From: Alitta virens
Lineage: Eukaryota; Annelida; Polychaeta; Phyllodocida; Nereididae
Length of the DNA: 64,000 bases
Assembly (NCBI GenBank): GCA_932294295.1
Contig: OW028573.1
Location: 51,430,329-51,494,328 of the forward strand
Direction: 5' to 3'
Both the position numbers and the translations under genes were made by a program. Positions 26,701 to 38,611 of this stretch are shown here, piece by piece. The notes beneath the pieces are model-generated. The model was not told the origin of the DNA. It searched no databases and saw only the letters and a list, made by a program, of their open reading frames with translations. Within the stretch, counting starts at the first letter, position 1; each line of letters begins with the position of its first letter.

Positions 26701-29700
26701 ACTGAATAATAGCCATTTAAAAAAACAACTAAAATAGGCCTAAATATGAAAGAAAACAATACCACATAAATATAATTTTAATTTTAATCTGATAACGAGT
26801 AGAATAGACAGAGCAGAATGGTCATCTTGAGACTAATTTATACCCACAAATGTGGCACTCGTCAAATGTTAAGCATGTATAAAGAATAAACTATTGATAT
26901 CATAGGCTTCAATGTATACTTGAGAAAATTTACTGCGTTGCTATGGTTGGAAAAAACTAAAGGGTGACATATTAAAAAATATATATACTTACATTATTGG
27001 GTACTGTTCTTACATATCACACAAGACACAATAGAATTTTTTTTTAATAAGATTTTTCTTTATCTCTTTTTATTTTTTTAATATACTGGTAAGAATGATA
27101 TATCTTTAAAGTGACAACTTTTATCTCTGCATGTTACATTCAAGGTTTTGCATGAGATTTTCAGAAACAGAACATCATTCGCATGAAAACTTACCAAAAA
27201 AAACAGTTTACACGAAAGAGAAAATTGCTGAAGTTTCTGTCCTGTATTGACTGTCGATCTCATACGAAAGAAAAGTGTGATATTTCAGAATTTAAAATAT
27301 AATTGCTCAATAATTCCTAAGTAGCAGTTTTAGATGTAACTCATACAGGACCGATATTTCTGTTGGCAAAAAAAACCATGGATATCATTCGCTGGGCCAA
27401 AACTAAATCAGCAAAAGTGGAAAAGAAACATAAACCATTAGCAAGTGAGTTTATTGGCCTCATTGAGCAACTGTCTGTCACATTTTCTAGTCGATTGCAT
27501 TCCACATTTACAATCATCTGGACTTGAAACTTTGAGGTATTGATGAAGTTGGGTGCGCAGTATTTGTGCAGTGGCTTTTCATGTGATCACTCAGCTCCAA
27601 TCGATCAGAAATCAATAACCAATCAGGCTTGGAAGATGCACATGACGTCCTCCATTCATCCAGAACACGCCTTACCTGTGTTGGGTAAAAAACGTGAGAG
27701 AGAGGGTATGGTTATTTCTGACAAAAAAGGTTGAAATTCCATAATCTGCCTGTTCTTTCTCATAGACTATTGAACTCTGTTGGCTATAATATTTGCTTCA
27801 TCACAAGATGCAAAGCAAATACAATCCGTTTCAATAACAGAAGAAAGCAACCCAACTTTAATGCAAAATGTGCCAACTATAGAATAAAAACTAACATGAC
27901 ATTGTACCAAATGAAGCACCATAAGTTTAATAAAGGACATGCTATATTTCATATGTTTTTAATGTTCTTAACATAAGACGTTCACTCACTAATAATAATA
28001 AGAGAAAGATGAAAACTGCTAGATTTAAAGAATAATAGGTTTTTTTTGGGTTTGTTTCATATTTGGTATGCACCATGCAGCTTGGTCGACAGCTTTAAAT
28101 AAAGGTTACTTCATATGCCATTAACGAAACTGTTACATAATAAATGAGTGTTCTTTTTTATATATGTATATATATATATAAGTGCTTTGTTCATCAGTAT
28201 AATTGCGTTAAAATCTTGCACAATATCTTGCCTTTCACTATATTCGATTTGCTCAAATATACCAGAGCTATCAATTGAGTCCAGCACGATTCTCTATTGA
28301 TCTGAGTAATGAAGAAAGATCCGCGCTTGGAATTATGATAATTCTGAGACGGTCCATTCTAGAGCCACATGCTCAGGGCCGTACACGACTACATCCATGG
28401 AAGCACAAGGTGAGAACTCTATTCATTTATTACATGACTATACAGCAGAAATACACATATACTTAGCATGTTTTACAGATATTAGGACAATATCCATTTA
28501 AATAAAAGCGGTCCGTTAAGGCTATAGTTCCTTCATATATACATATATACTATGCATGTTTACAAGAAATGTTGCGGTCGTGGGCCACTTTTCATAAGTT
28601 TATATTTCAATGTATGTTAATTTACATTATCGATCTCTTATTTTAACGCATAAATGAAATGAACCACATAAGGCATGACTTATACATACAAAGCAGTTTA
28701 TGTAATTTATCATACAGTAGAAAGTAGTAAATTATCTAAAAATCAGAAGCATCGTGAATTTTTATCCAGATCTATTTTCAAATATCATCTTGGCAGTAGT
28801 AATTGTTCTTTGAAATCAAATCATCTATATTTTTCCCAGGTATGTCAGTTCAAGTACACGAATTTTCTCTCAAATACCATTCATATATATCAATGCAGCT
28901 AAGGTGAAATAACACAATTGAACCTTTAATAATTAAAAAGATAACTAAATTGAAAAAAACTTTTCCCCCAAATTTTGCTAATGAAGTCTTTTGTGATCGA
29001 CTATGATAATACAGCTATTTCAACTATTTCTGCTACAGCTAAGTTGCAATATCTTATCGCAATCATATAAATAATTCTCAGATATACCATATAAAAATCG
29101 TGTACACCTAGGTTTGTATTTATTCTTTCTCCTGCATGATAACCTTAGACCAAAATTTTTAAATTTTTTTCATTATCTTTATAAAAAGAAATATTATTTT
29201 TTGATAATGATAATAGTATATAAGAAATAGTAGCTTTTGATAGTGACTCTGAGCGTTTTTGTCATAGGTTAGCCATGTTCACCTCAGAAGATGATCTAAT
29301 GGCCTATTCAACATCATTTGATTGTGAAATTCCTCATGAAATAAAACTGGCACTAATAAGTTGCAAATAATCCAACCCAGCAATCTGTCCCTTATTTAAA
29401 ATCTGTCATCTTCATTGTTATATTCCATTGTGTCACATGACTAGGTAGTACACATCTCACATGTTAATCATGCAGTGCTATAGGTTTTTCTTTTTTTTAC
29501 CAGATCACATTGTCAGATTTCAGATTTTTTAAATGTTGATTTGTACCACATAGATCTTTGTGACCTCCACACGTAGGTAAAATTAATTTTTCAATGGCTT
29601 CATAAGTATAAATTGATATATGAACAATGAATTCCATATCTGCTATACATGAAAGGAGATAATTATTAAACTGCATGGACAAAAACGTTTCACTTCCTGC

Positions 29701-30959
29701 ATATTTGGATGGTAAACAAAGAGTAAGAAAATTTGTTAGGGCAATACAAGATGAATAAACTCTGGATATTTGGTGCCTGCCATGGATGACTATAATAGAT
29801 TTAAAAAAAATTTTTGTCATGGCAGTCATGCATACACGCGGTCAGATTAATTCATTATATAAATGTAAATTTTGACATGAACGTAAAATCCCTAATTATA
29901 CATCATGCAAGCAAGAATGTTTGAAAACATTTCGACTAATGTAAGTAGAAAACGTAAAATAGGTGATGTATTATTAATCCAAATATGAAAGTCCTAATCG
30001 TGAAGTGGACAGAGTGTCCATTACTTCTCATTTGGTTTATTAGCAACCAAAAATGCATGCGTGAGGCCTAACCAACCATTCCTTATGGTTGCAACATTGA
30101 ATCGTGTAATTAGTGAAAGATGTTCAAAGTAATTGGGCGATATTGGCCAGTTGACTTCCATTATACAAATTATTGTGATTTCACGTGAGTTCAATGAGAT
30201 TGACCTTTTCCCATAAAGTGATCGAGATTTATCGATCAGCCTGTGTTTCAGGTAACCAAGGTAACAGCATTGATTTTTAGCCTCCTCTGGATTAAGGGGT
30301 GGGGTTTAGAGAGTACTGGACAGAATTGACCACGAGCACACCTAGCTTGTCATTGTAATGGCAAGGCAGATGGAGCCAGCTCACAAAAAAAACTCCAATC
30401 ACCAAATCAGTGAGCCAACTAAAAAAAAAAACCAGAGACAATCGCTTCGATTAACCCACTCTGTTCAATACGACTGTTTCCAGCCTTTTTTCAAACGGAA
30501 ATGCAGGATAAACATTTCTAGGAATAGGCATTATCTTTGTTTGCCTTAAACAATGAACACCATCCTAAAAAGTTGTTATTCTCCTGAAACTGTAGGAAGG
30601 TCATTGATTTACGACCATTCTAGGTGATTTTCAGATACTTTTTATATCACTAATGCAAGTCGCTACACGAGCAAAATCTGTTTTCATTTGGGTGCATAAT
30701 TTGAACGGTCATTGGTAAAGATTTAATCCACTTTGCTGCCCAATACCTGTGAATTATAACCAAAATTTGCAGAAATAAACAGAATATTGAACCCCCTCTT
30801 ATTGGCGAGGAATTTTAGTGAGGTCAACGACCTATTGGGGAGACATCAAATCCTGAAGCAGAAATTTATCAAACGGTGTACAGTTAGTTTCATTAAAAAC
30901 TGCCTGTCAAATTAAACCTAGACAAAGCGAGATAACTTCTGCTACTTCATGCCACTAAA

Positions 30960-31270
30960 CAGAACGTACTGTCTGGCTATAGCTGGCTACTCAAAGCTGG
31001 ATCTTAAAGTACATGCAGCATAGGTTGAGAGTTACTCATATTTGTCATTTCTTGTTGAAAAGATGCTTGTCTACTGCAAATATATATTTATATGTTTAAA
31101 TAAATTTCTTACATTTGCCAAGGTTGATAATATTTTGCAGTATTTGTAGGTGTAAGCCAACTATAAGCTAGGAGTAGACAGAAGAAGCTGGTTTTAGCCA
31201 GTTGTAGCTACAGCCAGGAAAAGGTCACTACAGCTGTCTAGAGTCAACCATATTTTATGAAACTAACTGT
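30960..31270 (-). repeat. Uninterrupted copy of the 1826-3520 dispersed repeat
   Basis: The reverse complement aligns first with 1826-1946 and then, without a break, with about 3355-3520. This copy therefore lacks the two TIR elements found at 1954-3333 and approximates the pre-insertion state. No protein-coding potential is visible. Confidence 0.7.
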
Positions 31271-31736
31271 ATGATGGGCCCACTTTACTTCCATCGACAT
31301 GATAACCAGTCAAATATTCAGGGGAGAAACCTTTTTTTAATTGAAAGTAATTCCAACATTTGATATATCATTAATCCAACATGTTTGTGACTTGCACAGC
31401 AATGCTGCATCAGTAAAAACTACATTTCCATTATAAAATTAAATTACTGCAGAACATGCAAATAAATACTTGATTTTCGATAAAATTTCAGTCAATTTGG
31501 TAAGTGGTGAATCTGATATAGTTTATGGGCCCTGTTTATACTGCAAATGTATTGATTTCAAGCCCTGCTTTTGTTGTGCTGGGGCGGAGCCCTGAAAACC
31601 ACATCCACCAGTGTGTGACAGCCAGAGTCGCAACCTGCTTGCTTTGTGCCAATAGGATGTTGTTTATCACACCTTCAGGGGTATTTGTCGCATCTTGGAT
31701 TTAGGATTAAAGTTAAAAACGTTGTTAGACTTCAAA

Positions 31737-34700
31737 ATGATAGAAATGCAGGTGAGTGGTCCGTTGTGAAGTCTTTATTAGGTAATTACACGGTCCAACC
31801 CTAATAGCACTGCAAAGTCCATATTGACTGCAGGCTATTTTTAGCTCATTGCGGAACCCTTTGTTATTGGCAAGTGAAGAGTATCCGAATAATTCAGGTG
31901 TTAAATCCCCTACTAATATTTTGATCAAAAATAATTGCATAATGGGAAATGTTAAATGCCTGTGACAATGCTACATTGTTTTGTTTTTTATGCCCTTCAA
32001 AAATTGTACTACGTGAAAAATACGATGCATAGCTGCTTCACTTAGACCCATGCAACACCACACGTTGTTCAAAAATGTAAGTCATTATGTCGACTGAAGC
32101 TATACGAATCAGTCATAACCTTTAAAAGAAAAGAAAATCTGAAACCGCGGACTTTAAGAGCTCTGATAAATTCACATTTCAAGGATAAATTAACGTTTTT
32201 TGGTCTTTCATTTGCATGTGTACATTCAGTTTCCTAACAGGCATGTTCATATACTATGTTCATGGAATATGAGCAGCGCACCAGAGACATCTCACCTCGA
32301 CATCTCACCACAAGTAGTTTCTTATTGTATTTTCAGACCATCAAAGAGGAGAGCTTTTCTGCTCTATCAACAGCCACATCTCGAACTCAGGCTACCTCTG
32401 CAGCAAATGTTGACAAAAGTAAACAAGCAGATAAACAAACAAAAAGTTTAAAACTAGAACTACCTGGGAAAGAGACTGTTATTGAGCCAAATAAAGACTT
32501 AAATCCTGCAAATGACAATGCATATGTAAATAGTAATGGCACAGTTAAAACTGACAAGGATAAGGACACGGCATCTGACAAGGTTGAGGACACTCCAAAA
32601 CACAAAGCTATCAAGAAGATATTAGAAAAAAAGACTATTCTTAACAGTACCAAACATCAAGAAAGTTCGATTTCAAATCATAATCCAGAAGAAGACATGA
32701 GTAAACCAGGTTTCAACAACACAGTCCTAGCTGCCACAGCAGTGAAGGTTTTGGGGAAGCAGAACAGCGGTTCTTCAACAGCTCCATCTCTAGCCGGCAG
32801 TTTCTCATCCAGCGTGGGACTAGCTGAGGTAAGACTGGTCAAAACCTACATTAACACTGAAATGAGACAAAGGAGCAGTCATAATGCATAGCAATATGGT
32901 GGCTTTGTGGTTAAGGTGTTTGCAAGCTCCTCTGAAACAAATCAGTTCAATTCTAGACCTGGACAAACATGACGAGATGGTACGTATAGCTCAAGTGAAT
33001 GCCTTGTGCGGCCTATGCCATGAAGGAGATACCTTGTACTCACCAGTCATCTGGAGGATGTAAAAGGCTCCAAATATATAATAAATTTGTAACATGGCAA
33101 TGACCACACGCCCGACCATTTGATATACAATTAAACTTGTTTCACGACAAGCATAGGTTCTTTAAAAACAGACTGACCATGAGCACCATAAAATTCCAAC
33201 CATAAAATTCTCATGTGGCAAGTTGGCGCTAAAATCGTGTTGCTGGAGATTAGCTGCACTGTATTTCTTTCTTACTTTATTGCTTGACTGTTCCAGCGAA
33301 TGAGAAGATTAAAACGGGTACCAAGATCCACAGCAGATCTTTCATCTCTGGATGAGGACAGCGAGCGAGAAAGGAGGCATAGAAAGAAAGAGCTGGAGGC
33401 AGATGTTTATGTGCATCTCTTCGAACCTCTAAAGGATTGTAGCAGGCAAAGATTAAGGGCCATTCTCATGGGATTAAGGAGGTATTCCACGGTGGAATCA
33501 AGGGTGACAGTTAAGGACCTGAAGACTGTTTTCGAGGTATTTTGTGGTTCACCAACAATTGCCAACATTGGCTTTTAGATTTAATTGGTTTACTAGAACT
33601 CAGGGGCATCCAAGCACAGGGAAAAAAATTGCATAAAAGTCAGAAATTACTTATAGTGGTATTGTGGCAGATGTCCCAATCTTCAGGTGGGAATTTTGGA
33701 TTTTCATGAAGTCCTCTGGAGTTCAGTTTCCATGTCTATGAAATTTGATGTAATGGATTATAACCTCCATTACTTCTGCTTGTTTTAGGCCAATTTAGGG
33801 CTGTTAAATGAATATCTGTTCACTGAAACTTTGTTTGACTATAAGCTGCTAGTCAAGACAGCTAATTTTTCACTTTTAAAAATGTTTAGTGAATTTGTGC
33901 TAATGGATTTATGGCATCCAGGGTAGTATAATGAAAGTGACGATGAGAATATTTCTGTTATAGGAAAATCTAGTGAAGGTAGGAGGACGATCCCTACAGA
34001 TGTTAGTCGATGCGTTTCATGATTCGTTTGGAATTGATTTTGAATTGATGTGGAAAGCACTGGTCGTAGCACAGTCGAAAACAGGTAGGCAATATCTGAG
34101 GCAATGACTGGAGATATATACAATGAACTTAATCCAAATTTTCAGGATTTCAACATGTATATATTATTTTATGAACGTTGTAGATGGTGTGTATAGGACA
34201 TGGTGCGTCAAATGTGATGTTCCTGCATGTGACTTGCTTAATCATTAAATTTTATTTACTTTTAACAGGAGGTAAGATGCAGTATTACGTGTAAGTCCTC
34301 ATTGGTGTATTGGTGTGCTGTGAGTTCTATTTGCAAGAGTTTCCAATGCACTACATCTAAGTCTCTCAGCTGTAACTGCCCTCATTTGGTCTTCATGTTG
34401 GTGTTAATTTGGTGTGTCAATAGGCCACTATTTTTGTCTGTCTTCTGCACAGGCTTCTAATCAAGTAATACACTAACGTCACTTCTTTTCAGAAACTTAC
34501 ATGCACAATGTCTTCCTTCAGCTGTTCACTGTTGTATTTGAGATAACATTGAAATACATTAATTGCCCTTCAATTAAACCATCACTTACTCTAACCTAAG
34601 TTTTGCATCAGGCAAATTGCATTGAAATATAGGTAGGCTCCCTAAAATCGAGAATGACAAATTTCCTGGGGCACTCAGTAGAGACCATTTGCCTCAAAAA

Positions 34701-37407
34701 TGATAGATACTCCCACTTACATTTTGGTGGTTTTATAAGGATTTGTGACAAGATACAATATCCAACTGACAAAATATGTACTGTCACTACTGTGTATTGT
34801 CAGACACGGGCCAGACGAACACACATTGAATCATAAAAAACATAATGAAGGCAGTGTGATTTGATTTGGGACATGAACAATAAAATTGTGTTTCTGTACG
34901 TTCCTGATTCATTAAATCTCCTTCACCAGGTAGGGACAGTGTTCTGGCCAGGAACAGAAGAAATGATCTGGATACCAACCGGAAGATGATGACAAGGGAG
35001 CAGAAAGATGTGGACCTGCTGCGGAGACTGGAACAGCATCTTTCCAAGAGCAACGTTGATCTTGCGGAAATCAGGGTGGCATGTCAAAACAGAGACAGAA
35101 ACAAGGCCGGCAAGATTGCTGCCAATGAGGTAGAACCCACTTTCAGTTTACCAGTCAAATCCAATTTATGTTTTCCTCAACAAAACTCCTTGTTTACTAG
35201 TTGTTGCTTCTCCACCATATGCTAGAGCCTTAAATGTGCTACTGCCTGTATGTTGCTTCAGGTTTATATTTTAAGGCAGACATTCCATAGGTTCAATCCG
35301 AAGAAGTAAAATCAGAGTATATTTTAACAACTTTTGACTGTAAAATGTGGCACCCCCACCTTCTACAAAGAGTATGTTTAGTGGTAGAAGAAAACGCAAA
35401 GAACATAGGATAGGGTGGGTGGCAAGAGGTTGTGTACATGCTGAAATGGTCTTATATTTTTTGATGTTCTTTTGTTGTGACGTCTTGCAGGATACTATTT
35501 TCAGACTCACCATGTTTCATCATTTCAGATTGTCCAAATTTTCGTCGAGAAAAACCTTCCGATATATGGTGCATTATTAAAGAGTCTCTTAAACCGTTGT
35601 GACGATGAACAAAACAATCTCATAAGGTGAGAAAAAAATTAAGGTGATATCAATTATTAACCATTTAAAAAAGTTAATTTCAAAGATAATTAATATGAAT
35701 TATTTATGTCGCATGTGTTAGCTGGCATGAAGCAATGAGTTTCCTTGAGAAGGCCAAGACCTGGCAAGGAGAACCAATGAGGCCACCAACTGCCGCTTCC
35801 ATGACAAGCCAGCCCCAGTCTGCCAGAACTATCGCCCTGTCACAATCCTCACTAAGAAGCAGCAGTCGACAAGGACGCGGCAGAGGGCGTCATGGTCAAA
35901 CTAGGGGGCGCACAACGCCATCCAGAGGAAGAGGGAGGAAAACAAAAGGATCAGAAAGTGCAGATGAAGACACTCCAGGAAAAGCCAATGAGGAAAATAT
36001 TGTTCCAGAAAGCAATGAAACTTCCAACCAGGTAGGTGTAGGTCTTTGAATATGCACAACTGACGTGTGTGTAAAAAGAAAAAGTTACATTTTTAGACAT
36101 ATATTTGCAGCCCAATTCAGTGGATACTATTCAAGAAAATCCCGAGAAGCCAAAAGATGAGAAATCTGCTCTTGCAAGTAAGTTATAACAGGCAATTCTG
36201 AAGTTTTAATTCAGCATTTATTATTGTTCTTGACTCCATTTTTTGTATGATTGACTTTTTTTACAGTAATGAACATATATTGATGCATCTGTCACAAACT
36301 TTAAAACGTGCATGTGGATGTTTCCTATCCTTTCCTATCCTATCCTATCCTATCCTATCCTATCCTATCCTATCCTATCCTATCCTATCCTAATTGTAGC
36401 CTACTTTACAGCATGCAAGGTTTCTCAATTTCAACTTCCGGTGAAGTTCACCTCTGACTTAATCTGGTCCTATCTAATTTGTGGTTCAGAGCTACGAAAG
36501 AACGCCGAGTCTATCAGAAATAATGCCAGGTTGATGTCATCAATAAGAGGCCAGTTTGGTAATCTTTTTATGACATAACTTTGATTTTTCTTATAGCATG
36601 ACCTATTTTGATTGTTCGCGGGGCACATTTCAAGACAATCACACTTTATATGCATGGTTTACTATCAGAAAGGCTTCTGGCATAACAGGCTGTGGGTTGC
36701 TTATCCTGCATATTGGAGCAAATCAGTGGCGCAAAGAAGCAGGCTGCATCAACCCCTTTTTCATAAAAATTCAGCTATTTTCCATTTTTGCATGTCTGCA
36801 ATTTGTATTTCAAGATATTCTATGAATGCGATGCAGCAATGTATTATGTATGTACCCAATACGATTTGATAAATAAATCCTTTAACAATTGCCGAAACAA
36901 TAAAACCCCTTCCTGCATGCCTACTGCATGTCAGTGAATTTCCAACTTTTAATATCGACGTTTTCATGTCTTTTTCATCTAATAACTAACAATATAATAT
37001 GGTCATGTTGATATAAAAAGATTTTCATCCTACAAAAGAGTAAGGAACTTTTGCATATAAATATGACAGTTCAATGTCAGGTAACCGATAAAGTTTTGAG
37101 ATATCATGTTATGAAGTAAACCAGTTCAGCCATCAATTCCAAACGCATCCGGAATTAATATTGATGAATTGTAGGCAAGGCGAGAGAGAGACCCATCCTG
37201 CCACCCATCCAGGGAGACCGCCAGCCTCTGGACCCCGCATCAGTTGCTGCAGTTGTGGATGAGAGTCTTCCAACACCCAGCCAACAGATGCTCAACAGAC
37301 ATATGGGTCTCCTGTTTCCCGCGCCAGCCGCTCACAGCCTCAATGGGCCTCCCAAAAATGCTTGGCTGAAAGCGAGTTCCCAAGCAAGGCAGAGCAACCT
37401 GTTCTAG
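31737..37407 (+). CDS. EF-hand protein resembling C1orf87 / CREF
   Basis: Proposed exons: 31737-31751 (micro-exon MIEMQ, tentative start), 32337-32828, 33297-33536, 33964-34084, 34930-35129, 35529-35626, 35722-36031, 36111-36177, 37175-37407 (TAG). All junctions are phase-consistent and give about 591 residues; the human family member has 546. Exon 2 encodes a disordered Lys/Ser/Thr-rich N-terminus. Exons 3-7 form a helical region with two EF-hand-like loops: DRNKAGKIAANE in exon 5 and DDEQNNLIRWHE across exons 6-7. Both keep acidic first and twelfth positions, but others are degenerate, so calcium binding is uncertain. Exon 7 then has an Arg/Gly-rich tract (QGRGRGRHGQTRGR). The last exon is proline-rich. 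AATAAA at 37557-37562 fits a 3' end. If the micro-exon is wrong, the in-frame ATG at 32256 is the alternative start. Family assignment rests on remembered similarity. Confidence 0.72.
32888..33085 (+). mobile_element. tRNA-derived SINE
   Basis: A polymerase III A box-like TGGCTTTGTGGTTAAGG is followed about 35 bases later by a B box-like AGTTCAATTCTAG, then an unrelated body and an A/T-rich tail (AAATATATAATAAATTTG). It lies in the intron after exon 2 of the EF-hand gene. The head differs from the SINE at 8404, so this is a second family. Confidence 0.6.
36326..36392. repeat. (TCCTA)n microsatellite
   Basis: About thirteen pentanucleotide units, nearly perfect, in the intron before the last exon of the EF-hand gene. 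One strand is pyrimidine-rich. Confidence 0.95.
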
Positions 37408-38611
37408 CAGCTGTGTAGTCCGGATGCCCTTCTGGGAATCCCCGTGCCCCCCTCCAGGCTGGTCCTGTCAGCTTCCCGTGTCACCCTTCCCAGTAATCCA
37501 AAAGAAAAGTATTGATACTCCAACAGAAGGCATTGATTATCACTTGAAACTCATTTAATAAACATTAGCTGCACTATGTCTTACCTCATTGTCCTACTCG
37601 ATCTTCTGCTATGTGTGTGTTCATAATATTTATCACTTTTCTCGAATGTCTGTTTAAATAATTCATTAAATGTAACCAAAAATGCTCATGCAATTAATGA
37701 ATATTCATTAGGCTTGTTTCTTAAATGGTCAAGATGACTAAGTACATTTCCTAATACGTCAAAACTCACCTTTCTTGTAGACATTACACAGACTTTAAAC
37801 ACAAAGTGGATAGTTGCACAGTATTTTGTTACTTCTGAGCAACCTATAAATAACTGTCCATATTTTGCAATTCTGTTCAAACTGAAGCAACATCTTTTGT
37901 ACGAAAGTCTACAGCAAAACAATTCCGGACTTATACTCTCTGACTTTAGTGCATCTCAATCACTACTGACTATATATATCAATTCCTTCCTAATCTACAT
38001 CTGTCCCTTGTTTGTAACTCAATTATACCAATAAACTACTTTGAAGAAAAGCTTCGAGTACAGTAGTAGAATCTCTAATTATGTTGGTGCAAGCACCGTG
38101 CAGCACATGGTTGAATGTATCTAATACTCCACCAACACAGTTACATAGTTCTCAACTTCAAATGCACCACTTCTCACTGCGTGAATCTACACCACTGCAA
38201 TTCTAAGAATCTACTCTTAATAAAAGTATTTTCACGTGAGTATGCTTTCTGATCTAAGCACGTTTTATTTTTTCATTCCATCTAATCTTGTAATGGATTT
38301 GATAGTCATCAAATATACTGTAGATCTTTACACAACTTAGACATCTTCTAAAGGCTGTACTCTCTAAGCATACTTCTGACAACACAATTTCAATTCCAGT
38401 ATTTTCAGCAGCAGCAGCAGAGAAAATCGGAAGAGGAGCTTCATACTTTCTTTTTTGTCTTTTATACTATTACTATGTACCTGAAATAAACAGCCAACTC
38501 CACAGAACTGGCCAGCAGCGGTCAGCAGATTTCACCCCAATCCCTATTTGTGTTAGACCTGTGTTTAATTTTATTGACCCAAAATATCGCTAAAGACTCA
38601 GTTCATTTCAG
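37408..38611. other. Interval between the EF-hand and EML coding regions
   Basis: It contains the EF-hand gene's 3' UTR and poly(A) signal (37557-37562) and then AT-rich sequence. I looked for a start exon and coiled-coil exon of the EML gene here and found none. Either the start is a short exon I cannot recognise, or the EML exons are joined to upstream exons of the EF-hand gene. Confidence 0.5.
37557..37562 (+). terminator. Poly(A) signal candidate, EF-hand gene
   Basis: A perfect AATAAA lies 150 bases after the TAG stop at 37405-37407, a normal spacing for a 3' UTR. It supports 37175-37407 being a terminal exon. Confidence 0.55.

Larger units (their letters stand above)
23494..31736. other. 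Gene desert between divergent genes
   Basis: About 8.2 kb between the start of the minus-strand symporter and the first proposed exon of the plus-strand EF-hand gene. It should contain both promoters, but none can be pointed to with confidence. The recognisable content is transposon debris: the repeat at 24205-24490, an AATTG tract at 25200 that looks like an inverted retroelement tail, a reverse-transcriptase relic near 26477, and the inverted copy of the interrupted repeat at 30960-31270. All open frames are short and unlike known proteins. Confidence 0.6.

Noticed and set aside
27540..27976. Two plus-strand open frames in the gene desert
   Set aside because: No family resemblance, AT-rich composition and no splice context; not supportable as genes.
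36326..36392. CRISPR-like array from the TCCTA tandem repeat
   Set aside because: The units are five bases with no spacers and the genome is animal; this is a microsatellite.
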